From assembly GCF_008642315.1 (NCBI RefSeq), contig NZ_CP029192.1:6758001-6822000 (forward strand): DNA of 64,000 bases, read 5' to 3'. This DNA is from Streptomyces venezuelae. Its GTDB lineage: Bacteria > Actinomycetota > Actinomycetes > Streptomycetales > Streptomycetaceae. The stretch's first letter is position 1. Every line of letters starts with the position of its first letter. Under the pieces are notes generated by a model that did not search any database, was not told the DNA's origin, and saw nothing but the letters and a program-made list of their open reading frames with translations. The translations under genes were made by a program, and so were the position numbers. Below, piece after piece: positions 1-8,576 of this stretch.

Positions 1-42
1 ATCCGCGGGCCCGCCGACCTTCACCGCTCCGCTGTACGTCAT
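1..42 (-). CDS. MBL-fold metallo-hydrolase, N-terminal 14 residues only (runs off the window)
   Basis: An ATG on the minus strand at 42 opens a frame that leaves the window after 14 codons, reading MTYSGAVKVGGPAD. From memory this N-terminus matches the metallo-beta-lactamase-fold hydrolase encoded beside uvrA in Streptomyces. The start lies 10 bases past the end of the isomerase-like gene upstream on the same strand, so the two are probably co-transcribed. Too little sequence is present to see any metal-binding motif, so the name is inference from position and N-terminus. Confidence 0.55.
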   Translation of the reverse strand, partial: MTYSGAVKVGGPAD

Positions 43-52
43 GTGCGCCAGC

Positions 53-736
53 CTATAGCGGGGGCAGAGCGGGCAGGAGGCCCCCTTCGGCCGTGAGCGC
101 GGTGCCGTCGCGGCGGCCGGCCAGCCAGCCGACCACGTCGGGCGCGGACCCGGAGACGGTGACCTCGGGAGTGCCCTGCCTGCCGGTGTCCCACGCGTGC
201 GTGCCGTCCGTGATCCGGGTGGGCGGGACGTCGGGGTTCCCCGAGAAACGTGCCGTCAGGAACGCGATCTCACGCTGCACGAACTCCGTCGGCAGATCTT
301 CGAGCTCGTACCCGATGCCGAGGTCGACGTGGTGCAGCTCGACCTCGACCCAGCGCCGGAAGGGCACCCGCGCCGCCGAGTCCGTGACGCCGTTGCGCAG
401 CTCCACGGTGCGGGACCAGTCGGCGGGCCGCTCGCCCTCCGCCAGGAAGCGGGCCCCGCTCTCGCGCACGTCCGCCAGCTGCGCGTCCAGCGGCCGCGGG
501 GCGTCCCGCTCGATGTCCGCGTCCCGGGCCTGCGCACTCTCGTACATCGGCCGCCCGGCGAGGACGTTCACCAGGGCGTCCGCGTTCCGGGCGATGTGGG
601 CGAGGACGTGTCCGCGGCTCCAGCCGGGGAGCCGTGACGGCTCGGCAGTCGAATCGTTGTTCAGTTTCGCCGCTGCGCTGAGCAGCCGGTCGGTCGCGTC
701 ACGTACAGACGCCAGGTCGCGCACATGATCAATCAT
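53..736 (-). CDS. Maleylpyruvate isomerase family mycothiol-dependent enzyme
   Basis: The 227-residue protein has the DinB/MDMPI four-helix layout of mycothiol-dependent isomerases and transferases. The first helices carry the LPGWSRGHVLAH motif (about residues 36-47) and the middle carries VEVELHHVDLG. These supply the histidine and glutamate ligands expected for the divalent metal. Family members isomerise maleylpyruvate or conjugate mycothiol to electrophiles in the cytoplasm; the substrate here cannot be read. The next gene on the strand begins 10 bases after its stop. Start codon: ATG at 736 with no convincing Shine-Dalgarno sequence; a GTG at 724 is an alternative. Confidence 0.85.
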   Translation of the reverse strand: MIDHVRDLASVRDATDRLLSAAAKLNNDSTAEPSRLPGWSRGHVLAHIARNADALVNVLAGRPMYESAQARDADIERDAPRPLDAQLADVRESGARFLAEGERPADWSRTVELRNGVTDSAARVPFRRWVEVELHHVDLGIGYELEDLPTEFVQREIAFLTARFSGNPDVPPTRITDGTHAWDTGRQGTPEVTVSGSAPDVVGWLAGRRDGTALTAEGGLLPALPPL

Positions 737-887
737 GCGGTCGACGATAGCTGCGCCACACGTTCGGGTGAAGGGCTCTCAGGACGGCCGCAAATCGAAT
801 ACGCGTGCTATATGGTCGAGGGCGGCATCGGGCATTCTTGAAGGTCCGGGTTTGTTGTGCATGTGGAACCAGGGAAGCGGCCCGGCG

Positions 888-910
888 TTGTCAGTGGCTC
901 GCCCTAGTCT
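888..910 (+). promoter_or_regulatory. PafBC-type (RecA-independent) DNA-damage promoter of uvrA
   Basis: The sequence reads TTGTCAGTG (888-896), eight bases, then TAGTCT (905-910). This fits the actinobacterial RecA-NDp motif tTGTCRgtg-N8-TAgnnT used by the PafBC activator. Transcription would start near 917, giving a leader of about 50 nt before the uvrA GTG at 968. I see no LexA-box palindrome nearby, consistent with induction independent of RecA and LexA. Confidence 0.75.
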
Positions 911-967
911 GTGAACGACGGGGGTTCTGCCCCCTGTCTCTTCTCTCAAGAAAGGTGCGGACCCGGC

Positions 968-3900
968 GTGGCCGACCGTCTCATCGTCCGTGGCGCGCGC
1001 GAGCACAATCTCAAGAACGTCTCGCTCGACCTCCCGCGCGACTCACTCATCGTTTTCACCGGACTCTCCGGGTCGGGCAAGTCCTCGCTCGCGTTCGACA
1101 CGATCTTCGCCGAGGGCCAGCGGCGGTACGTGGAGTCCCTCTCCTCGTACGCCCGGCAGTTCCTCGGCCAGATGGACAAGCCGGACGTCGACTTCATCGA
1201 GGGCCTCTCGCCCGCGGTATCCATCGACCAGAAGTCGACGTCGCGCAACCCGCGCTCCACGGTCGGCACGATCACCGAGGTGTACGACTACCTGCGCCTG
1301 CTCTTCGCGCGCATCGGCAAGCCGCACTGTCCCGAGTGCGGCCGCCCGATCTCGCGGCAGTCGCCGCAGGCCATCGTCGACAAGGTCCTGGAGCTGCCCG
1401 AGGGCAGCCGCTTCCAGGTCCTCTCGCCGCTGGTGCGCGAGCGCAAGGGCGAGTTCGTCGACCTCTTCGCCGACCTCCAGACGAAGGGGTACTCCCGCGC
1501 GCGGGTCGACGGACAGACGATCCAGCTCTCCGAGCCGCCCACGCTCAAGAAGCAGGAGAAGCACACCATCGAGGTCGTCGTCGACCGCCTCACGGTGAAG
1601 GACTCCGCCAAGCGCCGCCTGACCGACTCCGTGGAGACGGCCCTCGGCCTCTCCGGCGGCATGGTCGTGCTCGACTTCGTCGACCTCCCCGAGGACGACC
1701 CCGAGCGCGAGCGGATGTACTCGGAGCACCTCTACTGCCCGTACGACGACCTGTCCTTCGAAGAGCTGGAGCCCCGCTCCTTCTCCTTCAACTCGCCCTT
1801 CGGCGCCTGCCCGGACTGCACCGGCATCGGCACGCGCATGGAGGTCGACCCCGAGCTGATCGTCCCGGACGAGGACAAGTCCCTCGACGAGGGCGCCATC
1901 CACCCCTGGTCGCACGGCCACACCAAGGAGTACTTCGGCCGGCTCGTCGGAGCCCTCGCCGACGCCCTCGGCTTCTCCACCGACATGCCCTGGGCCGGAC
2001 TCCCGCAGCGCGCCAAGAAGGCCCTCCTCAACGGCCACAAGACGCAGATCGAGGTCCGCTACCGCAACCGGTACGGCCGCGAGCGGGTCTACACCACCGC
2101 CTTCGAAGGCGCCGTCCCCTTCGTCAAGCGCCGCCACAGCGAGGCCGAGAGCGACGCGAGCCGCGAGCGCTTCGAGGGGTACATGCGCGAGGTGCCCTGC
2201 CCCACCTGTGAGGGCACCCGCCTCAAGCCGATCGTCCTGGCCGTCACGGTCATGGGGAAGTCCATCGCCGAGGTCTCCGCGATGTCCATCAGCGACTGCG
2301 CGGACTTCCTCGCCGAGCTGCGGCTGGGCGCCCGCGACAAGAAGATCGCCGAGCGGGTCCTCAAGGAGGTCAACGAGCGCCTGCGGTTCCTGGTCGACGT
2401 CGGCCTGGACTACCTCTCGCTCAACCGTGCCGCGGGCACCCTCTCCGGAGGCGAGGCCCAGCGCATCCGCCTGGCCACGCAGATCGGCTCCGGCCTGGTC
2501 GGCGTCCTGTACGTCCTGGACGAGCCGTCGATCGGCCTGCACCAGCGCGACAACCACCGCCTGATCGAGACCCTCGTCCGCCTGCGCGACATGGGCAACA
2601 CCCTCATCGTCGTCGAGCACGACGAGGACACGATCAAGGTCGCCGACTGGGTCGTCGACATCGGCCCCGGCGCGGGCGAGCACGGCGGCAAGGTCGTGCA
2701 CAGCGGCTCCATGAAGGAGCTGCTCGGCAACGACAAGTCGATCACCGGGCAGTACCTGTCGGGCAAGAAGGCCATCCCGGTGCCCGACGTGCGCCGCCCG
2801 GCCGACCCGTCCCGGCAGCTCACGGTGCACGGCGCCCGCGAGAACAACCTCCAGGACATCGACGTCTCCTTCCCGCTCGGCGTCCTCACCGCGGTCACGG
2901 GTGTCTCGGGCTCCGGCAAGTCGACGCTCGTGAACGACATCCTCTACACCCACCTGGCCCGCGAGCTGAACGGCGCCCGGTCCGTCCCCGGCCGCCACAC
3001 GCGTGTGGACGGCGACGACCAGGTCGACAAGGTCGTGCACGTCGACCAGTCGCCCATCGGCCGCACCCCGCGGTCGAACCCGGCGACGTACACGGGAGTC
3101 TTCGACCACGTCCGCAGGCTCTTCGCGGAGACCACGGAGGCGAAGGTCCGGGGCTATCTGCCCGGCCGCTTCTCCTTCAACGTCAAGGGCGGCCGCTGCG
3201 AGAACTGCTCCGGCGACGGCACGATCAAGATCGAGATGAACTTCCTCCCGGATGTGTACGTGCCGTGCGAGGTCTGCCACGGCGCGCGCTACAACCGCGA
3301 GACGCTGGACGTGCACTACAAGGGCAAGTCCATCGCCGAGGTCCTCGACATGCCGATCGAAGAAGCGCTCGGCTTCTTCGAGGCCGTCCCCGCCATCGCC
3401 CGTCACCTGAAGACGCTCCACGACGTCGGCCTCGGGTACGTGCGCCTCGGGCAGTCGGCGCCCACGCTCTCCGGAGGCGAGGCCCAGCGCGTGAAGCTGG
3501 CGTCCGAACTCCAGAAGCGGTCCACGGGCCGGACCGTGTACGTGCTGGACGAGCCGACCACCGGTCTGCACTTCGAGGACATCAGCAAGCTGATCACGGT
3601 CCTCTCCGGCCTGGTCGACAAGGGCAACACGGTCATCGTCATCGAGCACAACCTCGACGTGATCAAGACGGCCGACTGGGTCGTCGACATGGGCCCCGAG
3701 GGCGGCAACGGCGGTGGTCTCGTCGTCGCCGAAGGCACGCCCGAGGAGGTCGCGGGGGTCCCGGCCAGCCACACCGGCAAGTTCCTGCGGGACATCATCG
3801 CGGCGGACCGGATCAGCGACGCGGTGCCCTCGCGGGGGCGCGGGGCGGCGAAGAAGGCTCCCGCGAAGAAGTCCGCCGCCAAGAAGGCCACCGCCAAGAA

Positions 3901-4126
3901 GGTGGTGGCGGCGAGCGCCACGGCCACGAAGAAGACGGCCACGGCCAGGACGGGTGCCGGGTCGGGTTCCGGTGCGGCCACGAAGAAGGCGGCCGCCGCA
4001 AAGTCGGCCGCCTCCGCCAAGCAGACCGTGGCCAAGAAGACGGTCGCCAAGAAGACCGCCGCTACGAAGACTGCCTCCACGAAGAAGGCCGTCGCGAAGA
4101 AGGCCACGCGGGCCCGCAAGGCCTGA
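968..4126 (+). CDS. uvrA: Excinuclease ABC subunit UvrA with a Lys/Ala-rich C-terminal tail
   Basis: UvrA is the damage-recognition ATPase of nucleotide excision repair; it works as a dimer with UvrB on DNA. The start is the GTG at 968 (protein begins [17 protein letters not shown]), 12 bases after AAAGG at 951-955; the frame is open further upstream but lacks homology there. Two ABC modules are visible: Walker A motifs GLSGSGKS and GVSGSGKS, signatures LSGGEAQR in both halves, and DEP Walker B motifs. Zinc-finger CxxC pairs are present (CPEC, CPDC, CENC with CEVC). The 1,052-residue length exceeds the usual 940-1,000 because residues from about 958 to the end form a histone-H1-like tail of KKAPAKK and AAKKATAKK type repeats. 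Confidence 0.97.
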   Translation: MADRLIVRGAREHNLKNVSLDLPRDSLIVFTGLSGSGKSSLAFDTIFAEGQRRYVESLSSYARQFLGQMDKPDVDFIEGLSPAVSIDQKSTSRNPRSTVGTITEVYDYLRLLFARIGKPHCPECGRPISRQSPQAIVDKVLELPEGSRFQVLSPLVRERKGEFVDLFADLQTKGYSRARVDGQTIQLSEPPTLKKQEKHTIEVVVDRLTVKDSAKRRLTDSVETALGLSGGMVVLDFVDLPEDDPERERMYSEHLYCPYDDLSFEELEPRSFSFNSPFGACPDCTGIGTRMEVDPELIVPDEDKSLDEGAIHPWSHGHTKEYFGRLVGALADALGFSTDMPWAGLPQRAKKALLNGHKTQIEVRYRNRYGRERVYTTAFEGAVPFVKRRHSEAESDASRERFEGYMREVPCPTCEGTRLKPIVLAVTVMGKSIAEVSAMSISDCADFLAELRLGARDKKIAERVLKEVNERLRFLVDVGLDYLSLNRAAGTLSGGEAQRIRLATQIGSGLVGVLYVLDEPSIGLHQRDNHRLIETLVRLRDMGNTLIVVEHDEDTIKVADWVVDIGPGAGEHGGKVVHSGSMKELLGNDKSITGQYLSGKKAIPVPDVRRPADPSRQLTVHGARENNLQDIDVSFPLGVLTAVTGVSGSGKSTLVNDILYTHLARELNGARSVPGRHTRVDGDDQVDKVVHVDQSPIGRTPRSNPATYTGVFDHVRRLFAETTEAKVRGYLPGRFSFNVKGGRCENCSGDGTIKIEMNFLPDVYVPCEVCHGARYNRETLDVHYKGKSIAEVLDMPIEEALGFFEAVPAIARHLKTLHDVGLGYVRLGQSAPTLSGGEAQRVKLASELQKRSTGRTVYVLDEPTTGLHFEDISKLITVLSGLVDKGNTVIVIEHNLDVIKTADWVVDMGPEGGNGGGLVVAEGTPEEVAGVPASHTGKFLRDIIAADRISDAVPSRGRGAAKKAPAKKSAAKKATAKKVVAASATATKKTATARTGAGSGSGAATKKAAAAKSAASAKQTVAKKTVAKKTAATKTASTKKAVAKKATRARKA

Positions 4127-4192
4127 TCGGCGTCGGGCCACGGCCGACAGCGCTCCGCCCACCGCGGGCGGCGCCTCGCCGACGCCCCATCC

Positions 4193-4239
4193 GTACGACG
4201 CGCCCCGCCCCTCACCAAGGGCGGGGCGCGTCGTCGTAC
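4193..4239 (+). terminator. Strong hairpin after uvrA
   Basis: A perfect 14-bp stem, GACGCGCCCCGCCC (4197-4210) with GGGCGGGGCGCGTC (4219-4232), closes an 8-nt loop; flanking GTAC repeats may extend it. There is no U-tract, as is common for Streptomyces terminators. It sits 70 bases after the uvrA stop and 64 before the next gene. Confidence 0.75.
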
Positions 4240-4302
4240 GCGGGGGGAGTGGCGGCCCGAACACTCCTTGTCCGGCAGCCCGTTCCATGGTCGGCTTGCC
4301 CC

Positions 4303-5067
4303 ATGCCCGTACGCAGCGAACGCGCAGGCCACGTCACCACCATCGTGCTGTCCCGCCCCGCCGCGCGGAACGCTGTCGACGGGCCCACCGCCCGCGCGCT
4401 CGCCGACGCCTTCCGCGCCTTCGACGCCGACCCGCAGGCCTCCGTCGCCGTGCTGTGGGGCGAGGGCGGCACCTTCTGCGCGGGCGCGGACCTCAAGGCC
4501 ATCGGCACCCCCGACGGCAACACGGTCACCGAGGACGGGGACGGCCCCATGGGCCCCACCCGGATGCGCCTGACGAAACCGGTGATCGCGGCGATCTCCG
4601 GCCACGCCGTCGCGGGCGGCCTCGAACTCGCCCTCTGGTGCGACCTGCGCGTCGCCGAAGAGGACGCCGTCCTCGGGGTGTTCTGCCGTCGCTGGGGCGT
4701 CCCGCTCATCGACGGCGGGACGGTGCGACTGCCCCGGCTGATCGGCGAGGGGCGCGCCCTCGACCTGATCCTGACCGGCCGCCCGGTGGGCGCCGCGGAG
4801 GCGCTCGGCATGGGCCTGGTCAACCGGACCGTGCCCACGGGAACCTCACGTGCCGCCGCCGAGCGCCTCGCCGCCGAGATCGCCGCGTTCCCGCAGACCT
4901 GCATGCGGCGTGACCGGCTCTCCCTGCTCGAACAGAGCGGTCTGCCCGAGGAGGAGGCGATGGCGGGCGAGCTGGCCCACGGCCTGCACTCCCTGGCCGA
5001 CGCGGCACAAGGAGCGGCACGGTTCGCGGCGGGGGCGGGCCGGCACGGGTCGTTCAACGGGCGCTGA
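4303..5067 (+). CDS. Enoyl-CoA hydratase/isomerase (crotonase) family protein
   Basis: The 254-residue protein has the crotonase fold expected of cytoplasmic acyl-CoA hydratases and isomerases. It shows the N-terminal SRPAARNAVDGPTARAL segment, the first oxyanion-hole region FCAGADLKAIG and the second region GHAVAGGLELALWCDLRVA. The glutamate pair of classic hydratases is not evident, so the exact reaction is open. Start: ATG at 4303, where homology begins; the frame remains open upstream through uvrA but without similarity. The ribosome-binding site is weak. It converges on the PfkB kinase gene 32 bases downstream. Confidence 0.88.
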   Translation: MPVRSERAGHVTTIVLSRPAARNAVDGPTARALADAFRAFDADPQASVAVLWGEGGTFCAGADLKAIGTPDGNTVTEDGDGPMGPTRMRLTKPVIAAISGHAVAGGLELALWCDLRVAEEDAVLGVFCRRWGVPLIDGGTVRLPRLIGEGRALDLILTGRPVGAAEALGMGLVNRTVPTGTSRAAAERLAAEIAAFPQTCMRRDRLSLLEQSGLPEEEAMAGELAHGLHSLADAAQGAARFAAGAGRHGSFNGR

Positions 5068-5099
5068 CGGACACGGCTGCGCGGCCGACCGGGGTCCGC

Positions 5100-6056
5100 T
5101 CAGCCCAGTTCCGCCGCGTAAGGCGGCTCCGCGCCCGCCCGGGAGCACGTGAGTGCCGCCGCGCGCGCCGCGAACCGCAGCACGTCGGTCCAGCCCTCCG
5201 CGCCGAGACCGGCCAGCGCCCCGTCCGACAGCGCGTCCCGGGCGTGAAGGCCGTGCAGCAGCGCCGCGTTGACGGTGTCGCCCGCGCCGATCGTGTCGAC
5301 GACGTCGACCTTCTCGCCGGGCACGCGCAGCTCCGTACCGTCCCGGGTGTACAGCGCCAGACCGTCCCCGCCGTGCGTGACCACCACGGCCGCGGGCCCG
5401 GCGGCCAGCCACTCGTGCGGAGTGCCGCCGAGCCACTCGGCGTCCTCCCGCGACAGCTTGAGCAGCGTCACCGACGGCAGCCAGCTCTTGAAGCGCGTGC
5501 GGTAGGCGTCCGCGTCGGGGATCAGACCGGCGCGGACGTTCGGGTCGAGTGCCGTGAAGACACCGCTCGCCGCCGCCCGCCGCATCAGCCCCTCGTACGC
5601 GCTCGCGCCCGGTTCAAGGACGAGCGAGCAGGTGCCGAACGACATCGCCCGCACCCCGTCGGGAAGGGAGCCGTGGTCGGGCGCTTCGAAGAGGCGGTCG
5701 GCCGTGCCCTCGACGTAGAAGGAGTACCCCGCCGAGCCGTCCGCGCCGATCGAGGCGACGGCGAGCGTCGTCGGCTCGGGACCGCGCTGCACGGACGTCA
5801 CGTCGACGTCGGCCGCACGCAGCCCGTCCAGCAGCGCCTCGCCGAACGCGTCCCGGGAGACGCGTGAGCAGAAGGCCACGGGGGAGCCGAGCCGGCCGAG
5901 CGCCACGGCGGTGTTGTACGGGCCGCCGCCGAGGCGCGGCGCGAGCGCGGGCAGCCCCGCGCCTCCGTCCTCGCCGGCCCGCCGCGCACTGTCCGGCTCC
6001 CCGCCCGCGTCCTGCGGTACGAGGTCGATCAGGGCCTCTCCTGCGACGACAATCAC
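5100..6056 (-). CDS. PfkB-family carbohydrate kinase (fructokinase-like)
   Basis: This 318-residue cytoplasmic protein has the ribokinase/PfkB fold. The N-terminus shows GEALIDLVP and, after a variable lid region, LGGGPYNTAVALGRLG, the sugar-binding signature. The C-terminal signature DTIGAGDT (GAGD at 257-260) carries the catalytic aspartate and anion hole. Residues DPNVRAGL fit the typical DPNxR segment. The likely reaction is ATP-dependent phosphorylation of a sugar such as fructose; the substrate is not determined by these motifs. It is divergent from the Rieske lipoprotein gene, with a 20-bp palindrome between them. Confidence 0.9.
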   Translation of the reverse strand: MIVVAGEALIDLVPQDAGGEPDSARRAGEDGGAGLPALAPRLGGGPYNTAVALGRLGSPVAFCSRVSRDAFGEALLDGLRAADVDVTSVQRGPEPTTLAVASIGADGSAGYSFYVEGTADRLFEAPDHGSLPDGVRAMSFGTCSLVLEPGASAYEGLMRRAAASGVFTALDPNVRAGLIPDADAYRTRFKSWLPSVTLLKLSREDAEWLGGTPHEWLAAGPAAVVVTHGGDGLALYTRDGTELRVPGEKVDVVDTIGAGDTVNAALLHGLHARDALSDGALAGLGAEGWTDVLRFAARAAALTCSRAGAEPPYAAELG

Positions 6057-6143
6057 GGGTCATTCCTCTCGGGCACCGTCCGGGTGGGCTCGCCGCGCCC
6101 AGGCTAGGCCGTCCGCGGGGCCGCGTGCGGAACCGGGCAGGAC

Positions 6144-6163
6144 TCGGGCACGGTCGTGCCCGA
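6144..6163. promoter_or_regulatory. 20-bp perfect inverted repeat between divergent genes
   Basis: TCGGGCACG, a two-base centre (GT), then CGTGCCCGA: 9-bp arms without mismatch. It lies 88 bases upstream of the kinase start (6056) and 71 upstream of the Rieske gene start (6234). The two-base centre disfavours a simple RNA hairpin and favours a dimeric-protein operator. The cognate regulator is unknown. Confidence 0.45.
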
Positions 6164-6233
6164 CCCGGTCGGAACCCGGTGCACCGGTATGGTCTGATCC
6201 GTCACCGATGCCCTCCTGACCTGTGGAGACACC

Positions 6234-6659
6234 ATGTCCGGCACCCCCCACGCCCGCCGTACCGTGCTGCGGGCCGCCGCTCTCGCCCCGGCCGTCGGAC
6301 TCGGGCTCACCGCCTGCTCGTCCGGCGACGGGTCGAACCGGTCGGCGCCGACCGCGCCGGTGGACCTCGGGAAGGCCGACGACGTGAAGGTGGGCGCGTC
6401 GAAGCTGTACAAGGACAGCAATGTCGTGGTCAGCCGGATCTCCGACGACGAGTACAAGGCGTACAGCACGATCTGCACCCACGCGCGCTGCCCCATCCAG
6501 AACCTGGAGGGGCACAAGCTGGTCTGCCAGTGTCACGGCAGCGAGTTCGACGCCACCAACGGCAAGGTGCTGCACGAGCCGGCCAACGAGCCGCTTCCCG
6601 AGGTGCCGGTGAAGGTGGCCAACGGCAAGATCATCGCGGGTCCGGTGAAGAAGGCGTAG
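6234..6659 (+). CDS. Tat-exported Rieske [2Fe-2S] lipoprotein
   Basis: The 141-residue protein begins with a twin-arginine motif (RRTVLR) and a hydrophobic stretch ending in a lipobox, LTAC (about residues 24-27), so it is predicted to be folded in the cytoplasm, exported by Tat and lipid-anchored outside. The Rieske domain follows: CTHARCPI and CQCHGSEF give the Cys-His pairs for the cluster plus two extra cysteines able to form the usual disulfide. Family members transfer electrons; no partner oxidase or oxygenase is adjacent. GGAG in front of the ATG is a suitable ribosome-binding site. Confidence 0.92.
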   Translation: MSGTPHARRTVLRAAALAPAVGLGLTACSSGDGSNRSAPTAPVDLGKADDVKVGASKLYKDSNVVVSRISDDEYKAYSTICTHARCPIQNLEGHKLVCQCHGSEFDATNGKVLHEPANEPLPEVPVKVANGKIIAGPVKKA

Positions 6660-6686
6660 GACCCCGTCGCGGCCGTGGGCCCGGGT

Positions 6687-7646
6687 TCACTCCCAGTCCC
6701 ACGCGATTCCCAGGATCCCCGCCCGCACCTGCGGCTCGACCACGTGCACCGACCGGTGGTTGCCGCTCAGCGTCAGCTCCTGGCGGCCGCCGCGCGGGGC
6801 CGCGGCGGAGTGCTGGGTGAAGCGGTGGCAGCGTACGGGCAGCGCCGTCTCGTCGTACCGGATCTGCAGTGCGTACTGCCCGCCCGCGTAGGTGAAGCCG
6901 CGCATGTACTCAGTGGCGGCCCCGGCCGTGCCGTCCTCGAAGCCGTAGCCGAACAGATGCGTGTCGCCCGCGCGCAGCCGGGCGTCGAAGAGCAGCTCGG
7001 CGACCAGCACCCCCGTGCCCTTGTGCCAGCGCACCCTGCCCGTACGGCAGTTCTCCAGGGCGAGCACCCGGACGCGGTCGGGGGCGCACCCGGGATCGCC
7101 GTGGTGGATGGCCACGTAGCGGTCGACGCCGTCCCGGTGGGCGCGCACGATGTGCTGTGAATCGCGGCCGAGCATCTCGCGTTCCGCCCCGATCCGTACG
7201 CGTTCGTGGTGGCCGATCGTATGCAGTCCACCGTCGACCGGCGAGCCGAGGTCGGTCAGGAGGGAGCGCAGCACGTCGGACGCCTCCACCAGGGAGCGGT
7301 ACGAGCGGGCGGCGGGCCTGGCCCGGTCGGCGCGCTCGGCCGGCCGCACGAGCAGCCTGATCAGTGACTCCTCCGGGAGCTGGAGGATCTCCTCCAGGGC
7401 GCGTACGGCGCGCAGGGACTCGGGGCGCTGCGGCCGGCGGGCGCCCTGCTGCCAGTAACTGAGGCTCGTCACCCCTACGTTGACGCCGTGCCGGACCAGA
7501 TGGTGGCGTATGCGCTGCAGGGGCAGGCGCCGCGTGGCGATAGCGGTGCGCAGGGCGAGGTGGAAGGGACCGGTGCGCAGGGCGGCCTCCAGGTCCGCGG
7601 GCGCCTCGGGTCCGGGTTCCGCCGCGCGTGGTGTGCCGTGCCGCAA
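6687..7646 (-). CDS. Helix-turn-helix (XRE-like) protein with a large C-terminal domain
   Basis: The 319-residue cytoplasmic protein has an N-terminal DNA-binding region (about residues 30-90, with VNVGVTSLSYWQQGARRP in the recognition-helix area), resembling Cro/XRE-type domains that Streptomyces fuses to larger domains. The remaining 220 residues (including GYGFEDGT and HRDGVDRYVAIHHGDPG) are a conserved streptomycete domain I cannot name. A perfect 14-bp palindrome lies just upstream of its start and suggests autoregulation. It is divergent from the papain-like protease gene. Confidence 0.75.
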   Translation of the reverse strand: MRHGTPRAAEPGPEAPADLEAALRTGPFHLALRTAIATRRLPLQRIRHHLVRHGVNVGVTSLSYWQQGARRPQRPESLRAVRALEEILQLPEESLIRLLVRPAERADRARPAARSYRSLVEASDVLRSLLTDLGSPVDGGLHTIGHHERVRIGAEREMLGRDSQHIVRAHRDGVDRYVAIHHGDPGCAPDRVRVLALENCRTGRVRWHKGTGVLVAELLFDARLRAGDTHLFGYGFEDGTAGAATEYMRGFTYAGGQYALQIRYDETALPVRCHRFTQHSAAAPRGGRQELTLSGNHRSVHVVEPQVRAGILGIAWDWE

Positions 7647-7659
7647 AACGGGCTCCTCT

Positions 7660-7673
7660 TGTGAACGTTCACA
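7660..7673. promoter_or_regulatory. Perfect palindrome TGTGAACGTTCACA, candidate operator
   Basis: The 14-bp palindrome lies 14 bases upstream of the start codon of the helix-turn-helix gene (7646, minus strand). It resembles Rex or CRP-type half sites (TGTGA/TCACA), but its centre is four bases, too short for either consensus. Autoregulation by the adjacent gene product is the simplest reading. Confidence 0.5.
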
Positions 7674-7731
7674 TCTGCCGTTCCGGCGTTCGCGCCGGTG
7701 GGGGCGGGCTGCCAGGTGGACGCACGGCCCG

Positions 7732-7760
7732 CGTTCACATCCGTACGCCGCCGTTCACGG
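7732..7760. repeat. Two extra GTTCAC half-sites upstream of the protease gene
   Basis: CGTTCACATCCG (7732-7743) repeats the right half of the upstream palindrome and its flank (CGTTCACATCTG, 7666-7677) at 11 of 12 bases. A third copy, CCGTTCACGG, is at 7751-7760. They lie 110-138 bases before the protease ATG, upstream of a TTGACC hexamer (7787-7792) that could be a -35 element. Confidence 0.4.
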
Positions 7761-7869
7761 CCCAAGTAATTCCGCATTGAAGCGTGTTGACCTGCACCCG
7801 ACAACACTTGATGCTCAATCGAAGCGTCCGGACGCGCTCCTCCAACCCCACCCGCACGGGAGGAACGCG

Positions 7870-8571
7870 ATGCGCTCACCACACAGCAGGAGCGGCGGCG
7901 CCGGCAGACAGAGATGTCTTTCCGCGCTCGCCGTCGTCACGGCGGCCCTGTTCGCCGCGCCGGTGGCCACGGCCACGGCAGCCCCGCTCGACACCGCCCC
8001 CGCCACGTCGGCCGCGCCCGAGGCCCGCACGGCGAGCGGCACCACCACGGACTCCAGCACAGGCAAGAACGCCGCCGGTCCGTCCGTTCTCGCCGCCAAG
8101 CGGCTGAACATCACCATGCAGGCCCAGCAGAAGACCAACTGGTGCTGGGCCGCGGGCGGCAACACCATCGCGACCTACATGGGCCGCAACTACAGCCAGA
8201 ACCAGTTCTGCAACGCCGCCTTCGGGCGGAACCAGAACACCGAGTGCCCCAACAACCAGGCCACCCTCGGCAACGTGCAGAACGGCCTGCGCTGGGCGGG
8301 CATCAACTCCGGCTCGTACGTCACCGGATGGCTGCGCTATCCGACCGTGAAGGCCGAGATCGACGCGGGCCGCCCGGTGGAGACCCGCATCCAGTGGTCC
8401 AACGGCGGCGGTCACATGCACGTCCTGTACGGCTACGACGACGCGAGCAGCTGGGTCTACTGGGGCGACCCCTGGCCCTCCAACGACCGCTACAACTGGG
8501 CCTCGCACGCCTGGTACGTCGACAACAACACCTTCTCCTGGACCCACTCGCTCTACCGGATCGGGGCGTGA
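7870..8571 (+). CDS. Secreted papain-like (C39/AvrRpt2-type) cysteine protease
   Basis: Translation starts at ATG 7870 behind GGGAGGAA. A 233-residue protein results, with a Sec signal peptide (hydrophobic core LSALAVVTAALFAA, cleavage near residue 38) and a short Thr/Ser/Ala-rich linker. The mature domain has the hallmark QQKTNWCWAA (nucleophilic Cys with its upstream Gln) and the histidine motif GGGHMHVLYGYD; WGDPWPS probably supplies the third catalytic residue. This is the papain-like family that includes bacterial effector AvrRpt2. The downstream gene starts on its stop codon, so a functional partnership is likely. Confidence 0.88.
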   Translation: MRSPHSRSGGAGRQRCLSALAVVTAALFAAPVATATAAPLDTAPATSAAPEARTASGTTTDSSTGKNAAGPSVLAAKRLNITMQAQQKTNWCWAAGGNTIATYMGRNYSQNQFCNAAFGRNQNTECPNNQATLGNVQNGLRWAGINSGSYVTGWLRYPTVKAEIDAGRPVETRIQWSNGGGHMHVLYGYDDASSWVYWGDPWPSNDRYNWASHAWYVDNNTFSWTHSLYRIGA

Positions 8572-8576
8572 CAGCG

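Noticed and set aside
1043..4288. Continuous open frame of over 1,000 codons antisense to uvrA
   Set aside because: It is the mirror of uvrA codon structure in GC-rich DNA; its translation is low-complexity (Gly/Leu/Arg/Asp-rich) without motifs, while the sense strand encodes a clear UvrA.
3265..4302. Extension of the crotonase reading frame upstream through the end of uvrA
   Set aside because: Homology and sensible composition begin only at the ATG at 4303; the upstream part reads as Arg/Gly-rich shadow of uvrA and crosses a terminator.
7660..7673. Rex or CRP binding site
   Set aside because: The half-sites look similar, but the four-base centre makes the palindrome two bases shorter than either consensus; kept only as an unassigned operator.
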